The position numbers and the translations under genes were made by a program. From NCBI GenBank assembly GCA_018806915.1, contig JAGKQI010000073.1, positions 1,116,001-1,180,000 of the forward strand: a stretch of DNA of 64,000 nucleotides, given 5' to 3'. Shown one piece after another: positions 11,311 through 22,479 of the stretch. The notes beneath the pieces were generated by a model. The model was not told the origin of the DNA. It saw nothing but the letters and a program-made list of their open reading frames with translations, and did not search any database. How positions within the stretch are numbered: the stretch's first letter is position 1; each line of letters begins with the position of its first letter. The stretch is from Phytophthora colocasiae (lineage: Eukaryota; Oomycota; Peronosporomycetes; Peronosporales; Peronosporaceae).

Positions 11311-11600
11311 ACTTGTAAATTGAGGTAGTGCGTTTCCTTGATAGCTCAATAGCTCAACAAGTACCAGAAGACTAGAAGAGACGTAGTAGGTGGAAAGCTG
11401 CTTGCTGCTGCTGAGTATATTTCTTTGAGAGTGAGGCCACTCCAATTTCACGTTTTCCTTCTCTCACATGTCCCAAGACTAACTACAACAAGTTGGCAAA
11501 AACCCTGTAGGACAAAAGCTCTACGGCATAAAACCTTAGGGATAAAAGCTCACTTGTATCTGCAGCTTCAAAACAACAAGATAATCAGTAATTCACAACA
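11311..11600 (-). repeat. Copia 3' LTR
   Basis: This 290-bp direct repeat is identical to 16,488-16,777. On the element's strand it starts TGTTGTG and ends ACAAGT, so the last bases are GT rather than the usual CA if the flanking GTCTT is taken as the target duplication. Confidence 0.95.
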
Positions 11601-11607
11601 GCCCCAT

Positions 11608-14600
11608 CTACTGGTTGTCTTCGTTGCCCTCCACATCTGCAACCTTGCCGTCATACTCCAATCGTGACATTAGCCCCATAGTTCTTCGATGTTTTTCAAA
11701 TTTAATCCGCGGCAAAGACTTCGTGAATATATCAGCAACATTGTCGACTCCTGCAATATGATCCACTTGAATTTGTTGCTTCTCGATCCGCTCTCTGATA
11801 AAATGATGGCGTACATCAATGTGCTTCGTTCTGCTATGAAATTCAGGGTTTTTCGCCAATTTCCGAGCACTTTCATTATCCACAAGAACTTCTGACGGCT
11901 TCCTCTGTGCAACTTTCAATTCACAAAGCATCTGACGAAGATGCACAACTTCTTGAACAAGAAGACTGAGTGCCATATACTCAGCTTCACAAGTGTGCAA
12001 AGCTACTGTTCTTTCTGTCTGACTGCACCATGAAATTGTACTTCCACAAAATTGAGTCAAATATCCAGCCACCGACTTTCGATCATCAACGCGATTCGCA
12101 AAATCAGCATCTGCAAAAGCTACAAGGTGTCGATCTAGTCGTCGAGCGTCTTGAACACCTCCAAGACGTAAACCCATGTCCAATGTTTCCTTCAAATAGC
12201 GAAGACCACGTTTTGCCGCTCTCCAATGTAAAATTCCAGGATTTTCCAAATATTGACTACACTCTTGCACCATATACGCGAGATCCGGCCGTGTCCCTAA
12301 CATGAGGTACATCAAACTTCCTATCACATCTTCATCAGTTCTTTTTCTTCTTGTGTAGTCGGGCACATTACTTTGGACAGCTTGAGATCAGCAGTACTAG
12401 GGACCTTGGATCCATTGCAATTCTCCATACCAAATCGTTGCAACACTTTCTCTGCATATTTGCGTTGGCTGATGAACAGAGTCCGCTCTTGTCTGTTGCG
12501 TGTAATTTCCCATCCAAGAATGTAGTGAATAGGTCCAAGATTCTTCATAGTGAACCGTTCAAACAACATCTGCTTCATAACCTTCATAATTGACTTGTTG
12601 GGTGCGAACAAGATGAGATCATCCACGTAAATTGAAATAAACACTAGCCACCCGTTGATCACTTTCACTGCAACACAAGCTTCACAGTTCAGCAAACCGT
12701 ATCCAGCACTCACCAAAAATTCTTTTAGTAGTTTGAACCAGACTCTGGGGGCTTGCTTCAGACCGTACAAGCTTTTGAGTAGGTGGCACACGTACTCCTC
12801 TTTGCCTTCCACAACGTAGCCCTCCGGTTGCTCCATGAACACCTCAGCATCAATGGCCCCATTCAAAAACGCAGTTGTCACGTCCATCTGATCTATTTCG
12901 TAGTCCCAAATGGCTGCAAGTGTAAAGAGAACCCTCAAAGTCTCTAGTCGAACCACCGGCGAGAAAATTTCCAGGTAGTCAATTCCAAATTCCTGCAGGT
13001 ATCCTTTAATCACTAATCGGGCCTTGAACCGTTCAATTTCTCCACTTGACAGATACTTCACTCGGAAAATCCACCGATTACTTAGCACTTTCATGCCTTT
13101 CAGCCGCGGTACCAACTCCCAAGTGCCATTCTTCAATAACGCACGGTACTCAGCGTCTGCCGCTTTCTTCCATTCCATTGCATGTTCACCACTCAAGGCT
13201 TCTTCCAGCGAGTTTGGGTCAATGACTGTACTTGTCAATAAGCAGATGTAATCTTCCCACCAGTCTAGCGCTTTCTCTTTTGCCAACTCGAGTTGCATCT
13301 GATCAAGTGCGTCATCCCAACGTCGTGAGTCCCTTGAGTTTTCTCCAAGTGACCTTCGAAAAGAAAGATGAAGAGTATCTCCTAGCCATGGCGGTGGCTT
13401 GGATACTCTTCCACTTCTTGTCTTCACTGGACGATACTCCACACATCCAGTCTTTCTGGACTTGCCAGAACTTCTTTGAGATGCCGGTGTTTCATCACTT
13501 TTCGTTTTGTTGGAGTCATCATCTTCTCTGGGTTTCTCTAATTTGCTGGTTTCACCAGTAGCAGGGATTTGAGATCTCTTCGACTCTGTAAATTGACCAC
13601 CTCGGTTGGCAGTCGGTGTCACACACCGCCCACTACCACCTTGCTTCGGTGCCGGTGTCATACACCGCCCACTACCCTCACTTTCAGACTCTTCCAACGG
13701 CTCCACACACCGTCGCTTCTGTTTTCCTTTCTGCTTGTGAGGTGGTGCAGGTCGCTTCTTTCTTTGAGTCTCCTTAAGTGCGTTCCCATCAGACTCAACG
13801 CTCTCAGCATTTGCTGAATTCACTTTCTTCCTGCTTTTCCGTGGTACAGATTCCTCACTGGGGTGGCATTTTCGTTTCCGTTCGTGTTGCAGCTTCTTAT
13901 TCTCGACGAAGTTATCAGCCCCACCAGTTCTGCACTCTTTCTCTCTCTTACCATCCTCTTGTGCTTCGCGCAATAGTGACGGGATGTTCTGCATAGTTGC
14001 TGCATCAATGTCTAAATACTTAGACGTAGGAACATTGGCAACTGGAGTACTTCCAGATCCAACCAAAATCCGCCCTGGCTTAGTTTCATAGAAGATGGCT
14101 GTGTGGCTGTAAAATGACTTGTTTGTCTTGCTATCGAGAAGACGGTAACCTCTTCTTTCTCGTGAGTACCCCACAAACACTGCTTCTCGTGCTTTAGTAT
14201 CCATTTTCTTGCGCTCACACTTGTCAACATACGACAGGACTGCACAACCAAACGTCCGAAGTCTAGAGTATTCAGGTGTCTCCCGAAACCACACTGAATA
14301 TGGCACCTCCATTCCTCTCTGCAAGTTCGGGACGATGTTGATGCAGTAGACAGCTGTCACAGCAGCCTCAGCCCACAACGCTTGGGGTAAATCAAAATGC
14401 GCCAACAAACACCGCATGCGTTCCGTCACAGTACGAATCATTCTCTCCGCAACTCCATTTTGTTCTGGAGTGTGCTTAATTGTTGGTGAACACTCAATTC
14501 CATAATTCTGTTTACACTGTTCCGCAAGAGAAATGAGCTCGCGCGCATTGTCATATCGAAGTGATTTCATTCTGACTTTCAGCTGTGTCTTGACACTCTC

Positions 14601-15431
14601 GTAGTGCCGTTCAAACATCTCGTAGATTTCAGATCTCTCCTTCAACAGGTATAGGGTCGAGAATCTACTAGCATCATCAACGAAAAGAGCAAAATATCTC
14701 TTACCAGAATATGGCTCGATTGCGTATGGACCCCAGACATCCACGTGAACGCGTTCTCCAACTAACCATTCACGACTTGATGCGCCTTTAACTGAGTGAA
14801 AACTCTTTCTCGTTATCTTGCCTTTCACACATGATTCACAGCTAAATGATCCATCCACTCTCAGATCAACAGCACTCAGCGGCCAGTCAGAATGCCGAAA
14901 CAGCGCATTGAATACACTGCGTCCAGGGTGGCCTAGTCTTGTATGCCACTGCCTCACATTCTGATCACCATCAGACGCCGCTACCATGGCCAAAGTTGCA
15001 GGGGATTCCAACTTCAAACAATACAGGTTGGTTTCATCAATATGTGCAAATGCGCTTCCCTGCTGGAACTTTACTTCTGCACAGTACTCATCGTCGAAGT
15101 GAATTTTCACTTTCTCCTTATCAAATAACCCCCTTGCTGTCTGTCGTCGCACTGAGAACAAGCTGCACTGAAGTTCTGGTACATAACGCACGCCATGTAA
15201 TAACATGGTACGTCTACCACTTGACGTTTGAATTGCTTTCTTCACTGTTCCAACTCCAGCGACATTCAGCCAGTTTTCACCTCCAACACGAACAAGTGCA
15301 CTCATCGGAGTGAACGAAACAAAATCAATTTTCTGGTTAGTAATATGACTTGTCGCTCCAGAATCCAAATACCAGCGCTTGCGAGCTAACTTCAAAATAT
15401 TTGCCGGGTGTTTCCAAAGTGCAGTAACCAT
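11608..15431 (-). pseudogene. Copia pol: protease, integrase, RT, RNase H
   Basis: The 1,035-codon frame (15,431-12,324) opens with the protease motif WYLDSGATSH. The integrase follows with a HTRLGHPG...CESC zinc-binding part, a DVWGP/FVDDASRF core and ENGVAERMIRT. The reverse transcriptase shows RLVIKGYLQEFG, DVTTAFLNGA and the catalytic YVDDLILFA. The frame then ends at a TGA near 12,322, and RNase H continues in another frame (12,366-11,608) with SLMYLMLGTRPD, CEAEYMAL and DIFTKSLP. Comparison of the two frames suggests a small deletion with frameshift between ELMK and the GSLMYL motif. Apart from this break, pol is intact. Confidence 0.93.
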
Positions 15432-15474
15432 GTACGCACTATCATCACTGTCTTCATCACCAGTGTAATGGCCT

Positions 15475-16438
15475 TTAGCTGCAGCTTTCTTTCCTTGTGA
15501 ATTTCCTCCAGACTTTGCATGTTTCTTTCTCTTTGAGTATCACTAGGTGGGCGTTTCCCCAGATGTGGACATTGAAAAACATGATGAGAACCTTCTCCAC
15601 AATGGAAACATCCACTGCTACTGTGCCAGAGCGGCCACCTCCGTCTCCTCGTCCAGCACCACGGCCACCATTACCAAAACCTCTTCCTCTTCCACGGTTT
15701 CCACCACGACCGCGGTTTCCTCGTCCACCATCAAATCCGCGACCACGCCCTCGGCCTCGACCACGTCCTCGTCCTCGGCCTCGGCCGGAACCACCGTATA
15801 ACGCAGAGTCTTCGGCCTTTCCTTCCAACTTTCTGCTTTGTCGCCTATCACATGCGACTTCCAGCGCATGCTCCAATTGTTCATAGTTCGGCGGGTCGTT
15901 AACATCACGGGAAGTGTGACTCGCAAGAAAAGTCTCCACGACATTTTCATAGTTTCCAGGAAGAGTACCAGTCAACATCCAAAGGTTTGCCCAGCAATGC
16001 AATTCGGTCCATTAACCGACGGACTTCACCCAAATGATCTGCCACATTTCCATTCTCCTGAAGTCGAAGCTGTCTTAATTGCGTCATTTCAGCAGCATAC
16101 TTGAAATACGTCTTACCAACGAATCTCTGTTTTAATCTCTCAATCACCCGAAACGCGGAAGGCTCAAATTTCACTGCCTTCATAATTTTATCAGTCATTC
16201 CATCATAGATCACACGTGCTGACTCTTTCTTCCACTTTGCATGGTCATCTGCTTTTGATTCATCGGGTTCATTGATTTCCTTCTCGCAATATCTCCACAG
16301 ATTCTTGCGCTCCAACTTCAATCTAATTCTTTAAATCCAAACCTCGAAGTCTTGACCATCAAATGGCGGGTGCGCGGGCTTCTTTTCTTCTTTTAGCTCC
16401 TTCTGCTCGCTCTTCTTTTTATCTCCACTCGTACTCAT
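15475..16438 (-). pseudogene. Copia gag with nonsense codon and frameshifts
   Basis: Gag appears to start at the ATG at 16,438. Codon 36 is TAA (16,333-16,331) in an otherwise open frame that resumes as RIRLKLERKNLW. A frameshift near 15,970 moves to a frame with a long Arg-Gly repeat (about 15,800-15,650). A second shift before 15,625 is needed to read the zinc knuckle CFHCGEGSHHVFQC (C-x2-C-x4-H-x4-C). The Arg-Gly tract may bind RNA, as in RGG proteins. The breaks suggest that this copy moved with proteins supplied in trans, or decayed soon after insertion. Confidence 0.8.
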
Positions 16439-16487
16439 GATTTCAGTGTTGCTGATGAGTTACCAAGAAGAATTTGGGCTCATAACC

Positions 16488-16777
16488 ACTTGTAAATTGA
16501 GGTAGTGCGTTTCCTTGATAGCTCAATAGCTCAACAAGTACCAGAAGACTAGAAGAGACGTAGTAGGTGGAAAGCTGCTTGCTGCTGCTGAGTATATTTC
16601 TTTGAGAGTGAGGCCACTCCAATTTCACGTTTTCCTTCTCTCACATGTCCCAAGACTAACTACAACAAGTTGGCAAAAACCCTGTAGGACAAAAGCTCTA
16701 CGGCATAAAACCTTAGGGATAAAAGCTCACTTGTATCTGCAGCTTCAAAACAACAAGATAATCAGTAATTCACAACA
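16488..16777 (-). repeat. Copia 5' LTR
   Basis: Identical to 11,311-11,600. It lies 221 bp upstream of the P450 start codon and would transcribe away from that gene. Confidence 0.95.
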
Positions 16778-16998
16778 GTCTTCAACAAGTTTGTTGCCTT
16801 TTTTGCAAGGTACATGTAGATCCTGAAGATGAATCCTTGGCCCTTTTCTTCAAATGCCGTTCGTCTAGACGTCTGGACGAAGGATCTCCGCAAGATGCAG
16901 CACTGCCGTCACTCGAGTTCGTGTTCCCTCCGGCCTCACTCGCGTTTGTAAACGGTTGATCAGACCATCGGAATCGCATCGGTATTGATCGTACAGCT

Positions 16999-18612
16999 AT
17001 GAAGTCTGTCTCGGAGTTGCTCGGCGATAGGAATGACGTGGCTATTGCTGCTGCCTCAGCAGTTGCAGTGAGTTTGGGGCTATCGTTGCTTCTTCACAGA
17101 ACCAAGAAGAACAAGACAATCGAAGCTCGGAAGGTGCCACCAATGCCCAAGACGACGTTGCCCATTCTCAAGAGTTTAGTGGACATCGCCAGCACAGTCG
17201 ACCGCTTCCACGATTGGCTGTACGAGCAGTCCGTGGAGTTCGACAACCGACCGTGGATGTACCACATTCCAGGACGTCCTGAGACTATCTTACTGTCGTC
17301 TCCGGAGACGATTGAGGATGCGATGTCTACTCAGGGCGACATTTTCCTACGTGGACCTGTGGGGCAGTACACGAGCTACGATATCTTCGGTAAAGGGATG
17401 ATTATTGCGGACGGTGATCAGTGGTTCTACCACCGCAAGACAGCCAGTCATCTCTTCTCCATGCAGATGATGAAGGATGCTATGGAATCTGCAGTTCATG
17501 AGAAGCTGGAAGTCTTTTTGGACGTCTTGGACGTCTACCACAAGCGTGGCAAGCCGTTTAGTATCAAGGAAGAGCTTCTACACTTCACGATGGACGTCAT
17601 TTCCAAGATCGGCTTCGGAGTCGAGTTGAACACGCTCAGGGACAGTCCTTACCGTGACACTGACCATGAATTCTTCGAGACTTTCGATAGTGCTGGTGTG
17701 GGTTTTGCTGTTCGTGTTCAAACGCCAATCTGGCTCTGGAGACTCAAACGATTCTTTAACGTTGGCTGGGAGAAGGTGTTCCAGAACGATATCAAGAACA
17801 TGCACAACTTCATCAACAAGGTGATTATGGAGTCGATGCAGAAGAAGGCAGAGCTTGCAGCCAAGGGCGAGACGATGGAGGCGAAAGATTTAATCTCCCT
17901 CTTCATGGAGAGCAACCTGAGAGAGTCCGAAGACATGAACATTGAGGATGACGATGTGACTATTATGCGAGATATGGTCATGACGTTCATCTTCGCTGGC
18001 AAGGACACGACAGCTCACAGTATGAGCTGGTTTATCGTCATGATGAACCGCTACCCTGAGATTCTCAAAAAGGTCCGTGAAGAGATGAAGGAGAAGATCC
18101 CAGGACTTTTCAATGGCGAGATCAGAGTGCCAACCCAGGAGCAAGTCCGCAACTTAGTGTACCTGGAAGCTGTCATTAAGGAGAACATGCGTCTTACTCC
18201 TTCAACGGGATTCATCGCGCGCGAGTGCATGCAGGACACGACGCTGGTTGATGGCACTTTCATCCGCAAGGGGCAGACGATCATGGTCTCGTCCTACTGC
18301 AACGGACGCAACAAGAAGTCATGGGGCGAGGACGCCCTCGAGTTCAAGCCTGAGCGTATGATCAACCCTGAAACAGGCAAGTTGCGTGTGTTCTCCCCAT
18401 TCAAATTCAGCGCCTTCGGTTCTGGCCAGCACGTGTGCATTGGTCAGAGGTTCGCTATGATGCAGCTCAAGATGACGTTGGCCACCCTCTTCAGTAAGTT
18501 CGACATCAAGACCGTGGAGGACCCGTGGGAGCTCACGTACGAGTTCTCGATCGGAATTCCTGTCAAGGGTCCAATGGAAGTTGAAGTGACCCCCCTCACT
18601 CCTGAAAACTAG
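16999..18612 (+). CDS. Cytochrome P450 monooxygenase
   Basis: A single-exon 537-residue P450, a normal length for a microsomal enzyme. A hydrophobic N-terminal segment (about residues 13-33) followed by basic residues and a Pro-containing hinge indicates an endoplasmic-reticulum membrane anchor. The oxygen-binding I-helix reads AGKDTT near residue 333, the K-helix ExxR is ENMR near 394, and the haem loop FGSGQHVCIGQR puts the axial cysteine at residue 480. Overall it resembles CYP86/CYP94-type fatty-acid omega-hydroxylases and the oomycete CYP5014 group, so oxidation of a fatty acid or other lipid is likely but inferred. A Copia element ends 221 bp upstream, within what should be promoter sequence. 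Confidence 0.95.
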   Translation: MKSVSELLGDRNDVAIAAASAVAVSLGLSLLLHRTKKNKTIEARKVPPMPKTTLPILKSLVDIASTVDRFHDWLYEQSVEFDNRPWMYHIPGRPETILLSSPETIEDAMSTQGDIFLRGPVGQYTSYDIFGKGMIIADGDQWFYHRKTASHLFSMQMMKDAMESAVHEKLEVFLDVLDVYHKRGKPFSIKEELLHFTMDVISKIGFGVELNTLRDSPYRDTDHEFFETFDSAGVGFAVRVQTPIWLWRLKRFFNVGWEKVFQNDIKNMHNFINKVIMESMQKKAELAAKGETMEAKDLISLFMESNLRESEDMNIEDDDVTIMRDMVMTFIFAGKDTTAHSMSWFIVMMNRYPEILKKVREEMKEKIPGLFNGEIRVPTQEQVRNLVYLEAVIKENMRLTPSTGFIARECMQDTTLVDGTFIRKGQTIMVSSYCNGRNKKSWGEDALEFKPERMINPETGKLRVFSPFKFSAFGSGQHVCIGQRFAMMQLKMTLATLFSKFDIKTVEDPWELTYEFSIGIPVKGPMEVEVTPLTPEN

Positions 18613-19269
18613 ACATCATAGCTCAACACTATAGGAGAACGAAATGCAGGAAGCCTGTTAAAATGAAAAGCAAGCTGGCGCGAACGAGACTCCATTCGAT
18701 CTACTGTAGAGACTTCGATGGCAGTGCTTGGCCTCAGTTCCAAATCGCTCAATCCTACAACCTTTCCACAGCTGGGCAGAGTCGTCGGACAGGTGAATCT
18801 CGGGCTTGGTGAAGGGCAAGGGCATGATACAACAATGGCAGCTTGGAGCATGTAACACTAGGGATTGCACGGCTCTCCTTGGACGCACGTGCGGAAGGTG
18901 TGGACCACGTAGCAACACGAATTAGCCCGACGTTTTAGTGGAGACTTCACTGTCCCATTCCGGACTGCAACCACCGCCATCCTATCCTTTTGGTGGAGCC
19001 TCTGCCTCTGTCAAATCGAGCAGGAGCAAAGACAGCAACGACAGAAACAATCCAGAGCCATCCGGCCTCCACCTCGTGAAAAGTTTAGAGTCCCAAGTGT
19101 CTCGCACTCTCGAATCAAGTGCCCAGCAACGTACACATCGCAGTCTGCGTCTCTTTGCGCGAAACGACCGAGCAAAGCGACACCGCAGAAACACAACTCG
19201 CCTCGCTGCAGCTCCAGGGAGCTCCACCCACCACCATTTAGCAATCCTAAAGCATAAGACAAGTCCGAC
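18613..19269. other. Intergenic, no gene seen
   Basis: Between the P450 stop and the next start I see only short overlapping frames on both strands without domain features. The stretch must hold the P450 terminator and the promoter of the next gene. Confidence 0.5.
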
Positions 19270-19863
19270 ATGGCGCTTCGATCCCGAACTTCCAAGCGTT
19301 CGCGGCCGCAGACATCGCCCAATACCAAACAGTTAAACAGTGACGAGCACTTGGCCATGTATTTCCGACAACCAACACTTGTGGAGAACCAGCACGACGA
19401 CCAGCCACGTCGGAAACGTCCCATGGTGTCTGCAAACCTGCGGTTTCTGGAGAAAATGCCCCCTTTAAGAGACTACCAACGAGGTCGATTCGGACGTCGA
19501 GGGGGTGTGGATGGAGGAGGTCCCAATGCTACAGAAGGAGGCAACTCGATATGGATGAGAGCGCTGGAAGAATCTATGGAAGAGACGAGTTTCGTGACAA
19601 GAGAAGCTTCCACTTGTGCGGCGTTAGTGGCTCCCGTACCAATACCAGTACCTGTGGACAACCGCAGAGGTAGCAACTTTGTTCCTGTTCCTGTTGGAGT
19701 CATGGGCGCTGGACGTGTAGGAGTGCCAGCGTCACAACCGACAAGAATCAGTAGTGCAGACGAGGAAGCGATCCGTAGACGACGGCTTTTCGCCTTGCAA
19801 GCGGCACGAGGCAGCGGCAAAGACGATGAAGCTCGACCGGCTACTGAAGGCTTGGCGTTGTAG
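19270..19863 (+). CDS. Hypothetical basic protein, 197 aa
   Basis: An uninterrupted 197-codon frame. The N-terminus is rich in Arg, Ser and Thr, with a central Arg/Gly-rich stretch (about residues 68-85) and an Ala/Arg-rich C-terminal helix. There is no signal peptide, membrane segment or domain I recognise. The frame is flanked by true genes on both sides and shows ordinary codon use, so it is probably real. The minus-strand frames opposite it look like shadows. A nuclear or nucleic-acid-associated role would fit the composition but is a guess. Confidence 0.55.
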   Translation: MALRSRTSKRSRPQTSPNTKQLNSDEHLAMYFRQPTLVENQHDDQPRRKRPMVSANLRFLEKMPPLRDYQRGRFGRRGGVDGGGPNATEGGNSIWMRALEESMEETSFVTREASTCAALVAPVPIPVPVDNRRGSNFVPVPVGVMGAGRVGVPASQPTRISSADEEAIRRRRLFALQAARGSGKDDEARPATEGLAL

Positions 19864-19941
19864 CTGTATGAACGTGAGCTAGGCTTTTCTTTTCATGCTG
19901 GAAATGACGCTTTCTCTCCATTTCTTGAGTGTCTGGTGGCT

Positions 19942-22269
19942 TCATTTGATGGGAACTAAAGGCTGACGACTGCTACTGGTCGAGTTGACACTAGCAGGAG
20001 GACTGTTAGCTTCCTTTTGACTACTTACCTGGCTGTTGGTATCGTCGATTTCGTCGCTTAGAATGCGATCCCACTTCTCCTCAACCGACATGGCAAATGT
20101 GTGGTTCGAGGCTCGTTTGGAATGGATGCTACGCTGCTGGGAGTGGCGAGGCGGTAGCTTCTGGTTTAAGTCAATGCTGCACTGTGAGCCGCAACCAAAT
20201 GGAGTCGGTCGGACGAGATGCTTTTGACTACTGGACTCAGACATCCTCGATGAGAGTGAGGAGGAGTGCTCAGATAATCTAAGCCGCTTCACTGGTTGTG
20301 GCGGCGCATTCTCTTCATCCGTCAGGCGATCAGCGTCGTAGTCGACTGTCTCGGCTTCAGTGCTGCCTCTTAGTTTAGGAGTTTGGCCCTGATCGACCCT
20401 GCAGAGCACTTCACCCTCGAATCCGCTTCCCTTACCATCTCGTCTTCGGTTTGCTGGGTTTCTCACACGCTTGACGTGGTCACGTGCTGGGCGGCTCTCG
20501 AGGTCCTTGATGCTGGCCTTGACAGTCGGTGCGGGCAATGGAGATAGTGGCTTGAAGTTCTCGCTCACCTTCGGGCTCCGGAAGTTCACGATGTGGTCGG
20601 AGGATCCCAAGACACTGTCGAGGTGCGTCCAGTTGGATCTCGAAGATGGTCGAGGCTTCTCGTATCGAATGCGTGCAATTGCAGCGCGTGCCGAGGGGAT
20701 TTCTTCTTGCGAGGGCTTGTCAGGTCTAGCTGGATTGTTTCGTTGGCGTCTGTGTGACTGCTCCAAGCCGCTGTTTTCAGACGATGTATATGATCGTGTT
20801 CGGGCCGAATTAGAGGCAGGCTGCTCCTCCTCTTCTTGCAAGACGGTAGCTGCTGTGTCTTTCCACACATAACTCTCGTGGGTGACGGGATGAATCTGAC
20901 CTGATGCGATGGAGGCCACAACATCATCTCGAAGTTCCACATTGCCGAGAAAGTGAAGTCCTGTGTCCACAAGCGGCAGTATGTGCTTTGATGCGTCAAG
21001 AGGAGTCAGCAATTTTAGCTTCTGCGTAGATGATACAGGAAAACACACCTTAGAAAAATATGCACTTCGCCAGTATTTACCTAGATGAAAATCTTACGTA
21101 CCGCATCACGAGGATCAAACACGAGCTGATGGCGATAAGTGAGAATCGCCGAGTAGAAGCGCTCTGCATAATCTTCGGGTACTGTTGATCCCTTCTGTTC
21201 TTGCAAAGCTTTCAAAATCTGCGCAATTTCAATTTTCACGTCAGTAAGATAACACTAAGTACATTGCAATTGCTTGCATCAAACCTTCGTCGGCGTCTTG
21301 TATTGGTTCACTAGCTTGTATGCAGTCATAATCCCGACACCAGGGACCGACCGACAGTAGTCGCATCCAGCAAGCACGCATAACTGGATAAACTGCTCAG
21401 TCAAACAAGTACAACGACTTAGCATAGATATACCAATTACTGCAAAGCACCCACCCACGCACCATTTCCTCGGTCCAGCCAACAAATGAAAGCTCTTCGT
21501 TAGCGCCTAAACTCCGTCTCTTAAGTTCCGTACCCCACCCATCCGGCTGTAATTTAAGGAGCGCCGTTTTGACACCGTACGGCACACAATCCGAGTCCTC
21601 GGAAATGACCACGTCCACTATCTTCTGCTTCGAAAAGAAGGCCAACTGGGCGTCCGCCTCGTACGGCGCTACATAGAACGTAACGTCCATCCGTCGCAGA
21701 GTGGCGATGAGCTTCATGACCATTTCGTTGGTCACTGACACTCCTCTCGTACAAGCCTTGAAGATTTCACGTCCATCCTGATCTTCTTCTGGTTCTTGAA
21801 GCATCTCTTTAGCCTTGCGTCTCCAGTCTGTACGCGATCTACATCGATAAGCCACAAACTAAATGTTAGATACCGTAGGTAAATTTTAGCAATATCTTAA
21901 TCTGTCGGACCTGCCGCGAGTAATATTCTCCTGGGCCTTAGACGGCAATGGAGCTCCATCAAACACCATAATGGGTGTAATATTGTTGTCCTGGAGCAGC
22001 TTAATGTGCTGAATAGAGTAGTTCAGGTACCTGTTACAGGTGCAATTGAACTTTTTAGCGCTAATTGCAGGGTGAAAATGCTAAAATGGAGGTTAATTCG
22101 TTCCGCACGCATCAGTCGGTCTCTCCAGCACGAGGTCTACAGGACAGCTATACGCGCCCTTGTACAGCCAACTTGAAGCGTCTATGCCCACAGTCTTCCC
22201 TGCGTACTTGGACACGTGTACCTGGTCCGTGACGCTCTTGAGCACCGGTAGAAGACCCGCCACGCCCAT
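19942..22269 (-). CDS. EXO1: EXO1-type 5' flap exonuclease, six exons
   Basis: Spliced model: 22269-22109, 22030-21911, 21838-21463, 21392-21285, 21218-21102 and 21021-19942. This gives 653 residues with GT-AG introns of 66-80 nt, and every junction keeps the frame. The protein opens with MGVAGLLPVLK and has the metal-binding acids of the Rad2/XPG family: D30 (GIDASSW), D78 (VFDGAPLP), E154 and D156 (YEADAQ), D175 and D177 (SEDSD) and D230 (GCDY). A helix-hairpin-helix follows (SVPGVGIMTAYK). The long C-terminal exon is polar and Ser-rich, as in EXO1, where it contacts mismatch-repair partners. Expected role: 5'-3' resection in mismatch repair and recombination in the nucleus. It could instead be a paralogous Rad2 nuclease, but MGVxGLLP and the length favour EXO1. 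Confidence 0.9.
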
Positions 22270-22479
22270 CGCTAACTCTTCGCAAAGTCTACAGCTTTTC
22301 GAACTTTGAATCCGGCGCCAAATTAATATATTCTGATTGGATAATAAACAAAAGTATTTAAACCAATTAGAAGTGTATGCGACGTGTGACAAGGCTAATG
22401 CGTTTCTTTGACAACCAAAGTTGCCTTTTTTGTAGCTGACCATGCTCATGTCCTGTTTCTCCAGCTATTGCAATCGACG
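22270..22479. promoter_or_regulatory. Bidirectional promoter between EXO1 and LYR gene
   Basis: Only 210 bp separate the two divergent start codons. The region is AT-rich and holds two CCAAT-type boxes in opposite orientations, ATTGG near 22,337 and CCAAT near 22,363, about 25 bp apart. Both genes are probably served by this shared segment. Confidence 0.5.

Larger units (their letters stand above)
11311..16777 (-). mobile_element. Ty1/copia LTR retrotransposon
   Basis: A complete element of 5,467 bp on the minus strand. Two 290-bp LTRs (16,488-16,777 as 5' LTR, 11,311-11,600 as 3' LTR) are identical by eye. A 5-bp target duplication GTCTT flanks it at 11,306-11,310 and 16,778-16,782. Immediately inside the 5' LTR lies a primer-binding site TGGTTATGAGCCC, complementary to a methionine tRNA 3' end; it shares its first T with the LTR end. 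An AGATGGGG purine tract precedes the 3' LTR. Domain order is gag with CCHC knuckle, protease, integrase, reverse transcriptase, RNase H. Identical LTRs imply a recent insertion, yet the coding frames are damaged. Confidence 0.97.

Noticed and set aside
15497..15886. Pro/Arg-rich plus-strand frame
   Set aside because: It is the complement of the Arg-Gly repeats of Copia gag.
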